From an uncultured Granulosicoccaceae bacterium (GTDB lineage: Bacteria > Pseudomonadota > Gammaproteobacteria > Granulosicoccales > Granulosicoccaceae): a DNA stretch of 11,144 nucleotides. This document shows, piece after piece, positions 6,362-11,144 of the stretch (the stretch's first letter is position 1; each line of letters begins with the position of its first letter). The notes below the pieces were generated by a model, which saw only the letters and a list, made by a program, of their open reading frames with translations, made no database searches and was not told the origin of the DNA. Made by a program: the position numbers and the translations under genes. The stretch spans positions 1 to 11,144 of the forward strand of contig CALFBL010000370.1 in NCBI GenBank assembly GCA_937951695.1, given 5' to 3'.

Positions 6362-7078
6362 ATGGCCCTGAACACCAAATCGCCTATCCCGCTGTATCGT
6401 CAACTAGCCGAGCGGTTGCTGGCCGATATCGACGCGGGCGAGTATCGCGAAAATGAAAAGATCCCCAGCGAAAATGAATTGGCTGGGCAGTTTCAAATTG
6501 GCCGTCCGACGGTTCGACAAGCGACCGATTGGTTGGTGCGCCAAGGGCGGTTGGAACGTCGCCGCGGTTCGGGAACATTCGTCAAAATCCCAGCCCCGAG
6601 CATCGACGTGTTGTCGCTGGCCGGGACCAGTGCCGCTTTTACCAACGCCGATGTAGACGGACAACTGAAGCTGCTCTCTGGCGCAACGCTAACCACCGAG
6701 CATGAATCCGGTCGATCGACATATCGGGTCCAAAGACGGGCTTCGGTGGATAACAAACCTGTTTTGCTTGAAACCTTGTATTTTGATGCTGAACTATTCG
6801 CCGGGCTGGACAAACAATCGCTTGAGCAGCGTTCATTATCCGCCTTGGTAAAGGATGTGTATTTTCTGGAACCCACATCGGCAGATCAAACGTTTTCTGT
6901 GTGCCTTGCAGATGCTGATCAATCGACGCTGTTATCCGTGCCCACTCAAACGCCGTTATTACACGTACAACGCACGGTACACTTTGAAAACAACCGCGGT
7001 GCGCTGCGTACTGAGATAGTCTGCCGCACTGACCGATTGAATTTTTCGCAAACACTTTACCCCACTCGGGTGAGCTAA
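6362..7078 (+). CDS. GntR-family regulator, HutC/UTRA type
   Basis: This 238-residue cytoplasmic repressor-type regulator has an N-terminal GntR winged helix at about 8-75: PLYRQLAERLLADI, then KIPSENELAGQF, GRPTVRQATDWLV and the wing GSGTFV at 69-74. An UTRA ligand-binding domain follows at about 100-235 (YRVQRR, KPVLLETLYFD, TPLLHVQRTVHF). UTRA domains bind sugars, amino-acid derivatives or other small metabolites. The open frame reaches back to a GTG at 6206, but the ATG at 6362 begins where homology begins, follows a promoter-like pair and gives the usual family length. It precedes trpB by 30 bases on the same strand, so it is likely in the same operon and autoregulatory. The ligand might be indole or a tryptophan-related compound; that is inference. 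No clear operator was found. Confidence 0.92.
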   Translation: MALNTKSPIPLYRQLAERLLADIDAGEYRENEKIPSENELAGQFQIGRPTVRQATDWLVRQGRLERRRGSGTFVKIPAPSIDVLSLAGTSAAFTNADVDGQLKLLSGATLTTEHESGRSTYRVQRRASVDNKPVLLETLYFDAELFAGLDKQSLEQRSLSALVKDVYFLEPTSADQTFSVCLADADQSTLLSVPTQTPLLHVQRTVHFENNRGALRTEIVCRTDRLNFSQTLYPTRVS

Positions 7079-7108
7079 CTTCTAACCCACAATCCAGTTC
7101 AAGTTACT

Positions 7109-8350
7109 ATGAGAAACACAGGTTATTACAGTCAGTTTGGTGGTGCTTTCATACCGGAAATTCTGGTGCCAACATTCGATGAACTGGAAACGGCTTACCT
7201 CCAAGCGAAGGACGATCCTGCCTTCTGGGCGGAGTATCTGGAGTTAATGTCGACGTACTCCTGCCGGGCCACACCGATTACACGGCTGGACAACCTGTCT
7301 GAGGAACTCGGCGGGGCCTCGATCTATGTCAAGCGAGAAGATCTGAATCATACCGGCGCACACAAAGTAAACAACGTCATGGGCCAGGGTTTATTGACAA
7401 AACGCATGGGTAAGACCCGGGTGATAGCCGAAACCGGAGCAGGGCAGCACGGTGTGGCAACCGCTACGATGGCCGCCAAGTTCGGGTTTGACTGCACTAT
7501 TTACATGGGTGCACACGACGTTGCCCGGCAACGGCCAAACGTATTCTGGATGGAACAGATGGGCGCGGAGGTCATTGCTGTCACCGAAGGCAGTCAAACG
7601 CTAAAAGACGCTATCAACGAAGCGTTTCGTGATTGGGTAACCAATATGGACAACACTCACTATGCTCTGGGAACCGCTTGCGGGCCGCACCCGTTCCCCG
7701 AAATGGTGTCGTGGTTTCAATCGGTCATTGGCACCGAGGCTCGGGCGCAAATGCTGGAACGGACCGGCAAACTGCCGTCGAAAGTCTACGCCTGCGTAGG
7801 CGGTGGTTCGAACGCCATGGGTTTGTTTAGCGGGTTTATGGACGATGACGGTGTTGAGCTGGTAGGCGTCGAAGCCGGTGGGCGGGGTCGAGGTACCGGT
7901 CAGCACGCAGCCCGATTAGCCTATGACGACGCTACGATCGGCGTGGCGCAGGGTTACAAGACATTTTTTCTACAAGATCGAGACGGTCAAATGCAGGACA
8001 CTCACAGCGTCTCAGCCGGGCTCGATTACGTCGGTGTGTCCCCCATATTGAGTCATTTGCACGAAACCAAACGGGTACGATTCGAAGCGGCGAACGATAA
8101 TGAAGTGGTGGCGGCGATGCAAACAACGGTGCGTCGTGAGGGTTTGATCCCCGCATTGGAATCCTCTCACGCGTTCGCTCAAGCATACTTGGAGGCTCCA
8201 AAGCTGTCCAAAGACGACAATATACTGATCAACATGTCGGGACGTGCCGACAAAGATATCTTTACCGTAGCCGATGCGATTGAAGATCCTAAATGGCGAG
8301 AGTTCATTATTAACAAAGCCAAAGGCTACCAGCAAGGAATCAACCAATGA
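7109..8350 (+). CDS. trpB: Tryptophan synthase beta subunit, divergent
   Basis: This 413-residue PLP enzyme condenses indole with L-serine to give L-tryptophan, normally in complex with TrpA. Key sites are present in near-canonical numbering: the PLP lysine Lys86 in HTGAHKVNN (81-89), the catalytic Glu108 in ETGAGQHG, the phosphate loop GGGSNA (231-236), Asp306 in SAGLD, and Ser377, which contacts the PLP ring. Differences from the usual signatures are SGRADKD instead of SGRGDKD (Ala380), and YVGVSPILSHL after Asp306 where YPGVGPEH is usual. The gene follows the GntR regulator by 30 bases and overlaps trpA by 4 bases. No trpF precedes it. No strong Shine-Dalgarno precedes the ATG. It is complete and probably active; a serine-dehydratase-like or indole-scavenging variant is possible. 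Confidence 0.96.
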   Translation: MRNTGYYSQFGGAFIPEILVPTFDELETAYLQAKDDPAFWAEYLELMSTYSCRATPITRLDNLSEELGGASIYVKREDLNHTGAHKVNNVMGQGLLTKRMGKTRVIAETGAGQHGVATATMAAKFGFDCTIYMGAHDVARQRPNVFWMEQMGAEVIAVTEGSQTLKDAINEAFRDWVTNMDNTHYALGTACGPHPFPEMVSWFQSVIGTEARAQMLERTGKLPSKVYACVGGGSNAMGLFSGFMDDDGVELVGVEAGGRGRGTGQHAARLAYDDATIGVAQGYKTFFLQDRDGQMQDTHSVSAGLDYVGVSPILSHLHETKRVRFEAANDNEVVAAMQTTVRREGLIPALESSHAFAQAYLEAPKLSKDDNILINMSGRADKDIFTVADAIEDPKWREFIINKAKGYQQGINQ

Positions 8351-9129
8351 GCCATTACCTCACCAAACTCGAAACTTCGATCACAGCGGCGCAAGAGAAA
8401 AAAGACCTTCTTCTGATGACTCATATCGTATTGGGTTACCCCAATTTTGATGACTCACTGCGAGTGGTTGAAGACATGGTAGAGGCAGGTGTTGATTTAA
8501 TGGAATTACAAATTCCGTTTTCAGAGCCCATGGCGGATGGGCCCGTCATACTCAAAGCAAATTCAGAAGCTTTGAAAGGTGGCGCAACTGTTGAACAAAG
8601 TTTCGAACTCGCTGAACGCATAACCAAAGCATTCGATATTCCTTTTCTGTTCATGACGTACTACAACATTTTGTTCTGTTCAGGGGTTGAGAAATTTGTC
8701 GAACGTTGCGACAACATCGGTATTCAGGGGTGCATCGTACCAGACCTGCCACCGGCTGAAGGCTTGACCTATTTGGAAGCGATGAAAAAGCATGAACTCG
8801 CACCGGTGCATATATTCACGCCCAATACGCCTGCTTCGCGTATGCGTTTTCTGAGCGACAACAGCGCAGGTTTTATCTACTCGGTGGCTCGCAAAGGTGT
8901 AACGGGCAAAGACACCGCATTTAACGATGAGATCGGTGAATATCTGACAAAATGCCGAAACGCTACCGACCTGCCTCTAGCGGTCGGATTTGGAGTAAAG
9001 TCGAAAGAAGACGTCGACTTTTTGCGCGGCAAAGCTGATATCGCCGTAGTGGGCTCTGAAACTATCCGGGTGATGGAACGAGAAGGGGTATCTGGTGTGA
9101 AGCCGTTTATCCAGACGTTAGTCGCTTAA
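8347..9129 (+). CDS. trpA: Tryptophan synthase alpha subunit, divergent
   Basis: This 260-residue TIM-barrel subunit cleaves indole-3-glycerol phosphate to indole, which is channelled to TrpB. The two catalytic acids are present: Glu53 in MELQIPFSEP and Asp64 in ADGP (equivalents of Glu49 and Asp60 in the enteric enzyme). Loop 6 has KGVTG (183-187). The phosphate site is recognisable near VGFGV (213-217) and VVGSETI (234-240). Departures include LGYP (29-32) where enteric enzymes have LGDP, PFSEP for PFSDP, and GSETI for GSAIV. The start overlaps the trpB stop (ATGA), implying translational coupling. The length is normal. The residues argue for an active enzyme, but of a branch away from the standard enteric TrpA. 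Confidence 0.96.
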   Translation: MSHYLTKLETSITAAQEKKDLLLMTHIVLGYPNFDDSLRVVEDMVEAGVDLMELQIPFSEPMADGPVILKANSEALKGGATVEQSFELAERITKAFDIPFLFMTYYNILFCSGVEKFVERCDNIGIQGCIVPDLPPAEGLTYLEAMKKHELAPVHIFTPNTPASRMRFLSDNSAGFIYSVARKGVTGKDTAFNDEIGEYLTKCRNATDLPLAVGFGVKSKEDVDFLRGKADIAVVGSETIRVMEREGVSGVKPFIQTLVA

Positions 9130-9176
9130 CGATACCGATCGGTGTTGGGCAAAGTGATCAAACCGGACCACGATAC

Positions 9177-10163
9177 ATGGTAGCGCCGGTGAGAAAGGTT
9201 GCAAATGCGCTAGCCGTGTTATCCCTGCTGCTGGTATGCGGAGAACTGTTCGCTCGTTACTATCTGGGGTTGGGCACCCCAGCACTGATAGAAAAACACC
9301 CAAGCATTGAATACGTGTCGTCGCCCAATCAAGACGTATCCCGATTTGGCAACCGAATTTTCATTAACGAATTCGGCATGCGATCAGACCCGCTGCTAGA
9401 AACCGTTGCAGATTCCCATACACGTGTGATGGTTTTCGGCGATTCAGTTGTGTACGGGGGCAATCAGGTTGATCAGTCTCAGTTAGCGACCTCGCTCTTG
9501 CAAACAGCACTGCGGCAACAGGATCAGGACGCTGAGGTTGGCAATGTCTCGGCGAACAGTTGGGGGCCGGGCAATTGGCTGGCTTACGCAGAGAAATACG
9601 GATTCTTCGACGCTAACGTTATCGCGTTGGTCTTATCCGCCCATGATGAGCGGGATAACCCGACGTTTGCGGAACTCAATGAAAACTCAACGCCAACCCA
9701 CGCGCCGCTATCCGCGCTGATCGAAGCCATCACGCGATACTCGAATCACTTGATTGGAACCGTTAGCGGCGATGCGCCCTCCTCGCCACCGAAACGGGTT
9801 GGCGATCGTGCTACCTCTGATAGAGTGCAGGGCCGCGATCAATCAAACATTGAAACTCAGCAGGCCATGGCAGACCTATTGGCGTTTTTGACAAGCGCAT
9901 CTGAGTCTGGCGCACAGGTGCTGGTGTTCTACCATCTCGAAAAAATTGAACTGGAGACAAAGACGTTGCAACCAGGCTATCAAACGATCACCGACGCCCT
10001 ACAGTCGGTTGGACTCGACATCATTTCGCTTGAACCCTATTACCAGAAAGCCAGTAAAATCTCTGACGAGCTTTATCTAGATCGGATCCATCCTTCCGTC
10101 TTGGGGCAAGCGGCGATTGCCACCGCTTTGCTAGATCAGCTGCGCGGCTCGATCCAACAGTAA
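9177..10163 (+). CDS. Membrane-anchored SGNH/GDSL-fold hydrolase-like protein
   Basis: This 328-residue protein has an N-terminal hydrophobic segment (about 8-22, with Arg6 and Lys7 before it), so a signal anchor or signal peptide with the domain outside the cytoplasm is likely. SGNH block I is VFGDSVVYGG (86-95) with nucleophile Ser90. Block II is NVSANSWGPGN (123-133). Block V is LDRIHPSVLG (301-310) with Asp302 and His305. Block III, usually containing Asn, reads LSAHDERDN (153-161) with His156 at the expected position. This could change or weaken activity. Residues 195-228 are polar and probably a flexible insertion. It lies 47 bases after trpA on the same strand and may belong to the operon. 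The likely activity is a serine esterase or acyl/acetyl hydrolase; the substrate is unknown. The Shine-Dalgarno is weak. Confidence 0.82.
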   Translation: MVAPVRKVANALAVLSLLLVCGELFARYYLGLGTPALIEKHPSIEYVSSPNQDVSRFGNRIFINEFGMRSDPLLETVADSHTRVMVFGDSVVYGGNQVDQSQLATSLLQTALRQQDQDAEVGNVSANSWGPGNWLAYAEKYGFFDANVIALVLSAHDERDNPTFAELNENSTPTHAPLSALIEAITRYSNHLIGTVSGDAPSSPPKRVGDRATSDRVQGRDQSNIETQQAMADLLAFLTSASESGAQVLVFYHLEKIELETKTLQPGYQTITDALQSVGLDIISLEPYYQKASKISDELYLDRIHPSVLGQAAIATALLDQLRGSIQQ

Positions 10164-10416
10164 TGCCGTTGATGAGCCAAGCGATCCAGAATCAAAGATG
10201 CCCGTTATGCAAACATGGATGATCCGCGCTCAATGAGTTATATTGTTATGCTATCGAAAATATATAGCTTGGTGAAACCGATTCCGGTAGCACCACAGGC
10301 GTTGACATCGGCTCAGCGAAAAAGACATCGTTGAAAATATTTCTCCGCCGTTGACCCCGAAATTCTTCAAGACCCGTTAGCTCTGTTACTTTTATAAAAC
10401 AAAGCGAATCCGGATC
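10164..10416. other. Intergenic region upstream of the vWA lipoprotein
   Basis: These 253 bases hold no open frame I trust. A weak stem GCTAT/ATAGC (10250-10268, nine-base AT-rich loop) lies between the genes but has no T-run. TTGACA at 10302-10307 and TATAAA at 10393-10398 are promoter-like hexamers, but they are not spaced to pair with each other. The promoter of the next gene is probably here but unresolved. Confidence 0.4.
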
Positions 10417-11144
10417 ATGCAAAAACGTTCAATCTGTCGTGTCTCTATCCCACTGGCGATACTGATATCACTCATAGGTTGCTCTTCCTCAGACCCCGAA
10501 AACGTGCAACGCTCTCGCGTGTCCGCAGATCACAGCAGCGAAGCGGTGTCGAAAGCGATAAGCGAAAACGACTCAGCCCGCTCTTTAATCGCCTTACCGA
10601 ACATGGGTGATGCCGCCGCCCCACCTGCCGTTTCAGCCTCATTAGTGCTCAGCGCCGATGCGAACACCGTTGCCGAAGACCACGAACGATACGCCACAAT
10701 CGACACCAATCCGGTGGTAGTAGCAGCAACGCAGCCAACCTCAACCTTTAGTGTCGATGTTGATTCAGGATCCTACTCCAACGTGCGTCGATTTTTAAAT
10801 GCCGGGCAACTGCCTTTGCCCGAAGCCGTTCGAGTAGAAGAGATGATCAATTATTTCTCCTACAAATACCCAGTTCCTGAAACAACGGATGTGCCGTTCT
10901 CGATCAGCACTGAAGTGGGCAGCAATCCATGGAACGAGAACACCCACTTACTGCACATCGGTTTGAAGGCCTATGAGGTCACAGCAGACCGCAGACCGGC
11001 GGCGAACCTCGTTTTTCTGATCGATGTGTCAGGTTCAATGTCTGTTGCTAATAAGTTAGGGTTGGTAAAACCCGCTCTGAAAATGCTCGCCAATCAACTC
11101 ACCGAGCAAGACATTGTAAGCATCGCCGTCTATGCGGGGGCGTC
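10417..11144 (+). CDS. YfbK-like von Willebrand factor A lipoprotein, 3' end off the window
   Basis: The first 242 residues of a larger lipoprotein are visible. The frame stays open to the window edge. A lipoprotein signal ends in LIGC (19-22), making Cys22 the lipid attachment site; the next residues, SSSD, suit outer-membrane sorting. A low-complexity linker (about 23-108) leads to the vWF_A N-terminal domain: FSVDVDSGSYSNVRRFLN (111-128) and VRVEEMINYFSYKYP. The vWA domain then begins, with its metal (MIDAS) motif DVSGSM at 203-208 (DxSxS intact). Full-length relatives such as E. coli YfbK usually end with a DUF3520 domain. Their function is not well established; envelope-linked protein binding is inferred. 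It probably has its own promoter. The ATG at 10417 is fixed by the signal sequence, though no strong Shine-Dalgarno is seen. Confidence 0.92.
   Translation, partial: MQKRSICRVSIPLAILISLIGCSSSDPENVQRSRVSADHSSEAVSKAISENDSARSLIALPNMGDAAAPPAVSASLVLSADANTVAEDHERYATIDTNPVVVAATQPTSTFSVDVDSGSYSNVRRFLNAGQLPLPEAVRVEEMINYFSYKYPVPETTDVPFSISTEVGSNPWNENTHLLHIGLKAYEVTADRRPAANLVFLIDVSGSMSVANKLGLVKPALKMLANQLTEQDIVSIAVYAGA

Noticed and set aside
7079..7108. Trp attenuator or leader peptide before trpB
   Set aside because: The gap is only 30 bases, with no Trp codon run and no alternative stem-loops.

Overview
The window looks like the chromosome of a free-living proteobacterium, most likely a gammaproteobacterium and possibly marine. 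The basis is the gene content (a ZrgA/DUF2796 zinc-binding protein, ACAD11-like dehydrogenase and kinase, PhyH dioxygenase, YfbK-like vWA lipoprotein), the moderate GC and the compact layout. This placement is inferred from gene families and no species can be named. I see no rRNA, tRNA, insertion sequence, phage gene or CRISPR array.

Layout. From 1 to 3244 everything reads on the minus strand. Transcription first meets an acyl-CoA dehydrogenase and an APH-fold kinase that overlap by 8 bases, the split equivalent of the ACAD10/ACAD11 fusion enzymes. After a 121-base gap come a small exported His-rich protein and a zinc-binding ZrgA-like protein, whose His/Asp/Glu tail is built from a 12-bp tandem repeat running off the left edge. 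From 3515 to 5050 a PhyH-family Fe(II)/2-oxoglutarate dioxygenase and a small conserved protein of unknown function read on the plus strand, divergent from the dehydrogenase. An OmpR-like orphan regulator with a degenerate receiver domain converges on them (5129-5797). A symmetric hairpin at 5082-5112 probably stops transcription from both sides.

After about 560 bases without a convincing gene, a second plus-strand block begins at a sigma70-like promoter (6303-6332): a GntR/UTRA regulator, trpB, trpA (4-base overlap) and an SGNH-fold membrane-anchored protein. This trpBA pair lacks a neighbouring trpF, follows a sugar- or metabolite-type GntR regulator, and differs from the usual family signatures at several places, so it may be a specialised or second tryptophan synthase. 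The window ends inside a vWA-domain lipoprotein of the YfbK type (from 10417).

How the genes may work together. The left part contains a probable zinc-acquisition cluster and a hydroxyacyl-CoA or branched-acid catabolic cluster (kinase, dehydrogenase, dioxygenase). The right part contains indole/tryptophan metabolism under a dedicated regulator. The best candidates for something new are the GntR-trpB-trpA-SGNH unit and the kinase/dehydrogenase pair facing PhyH. Both are inferences from gene order plus family motifs.
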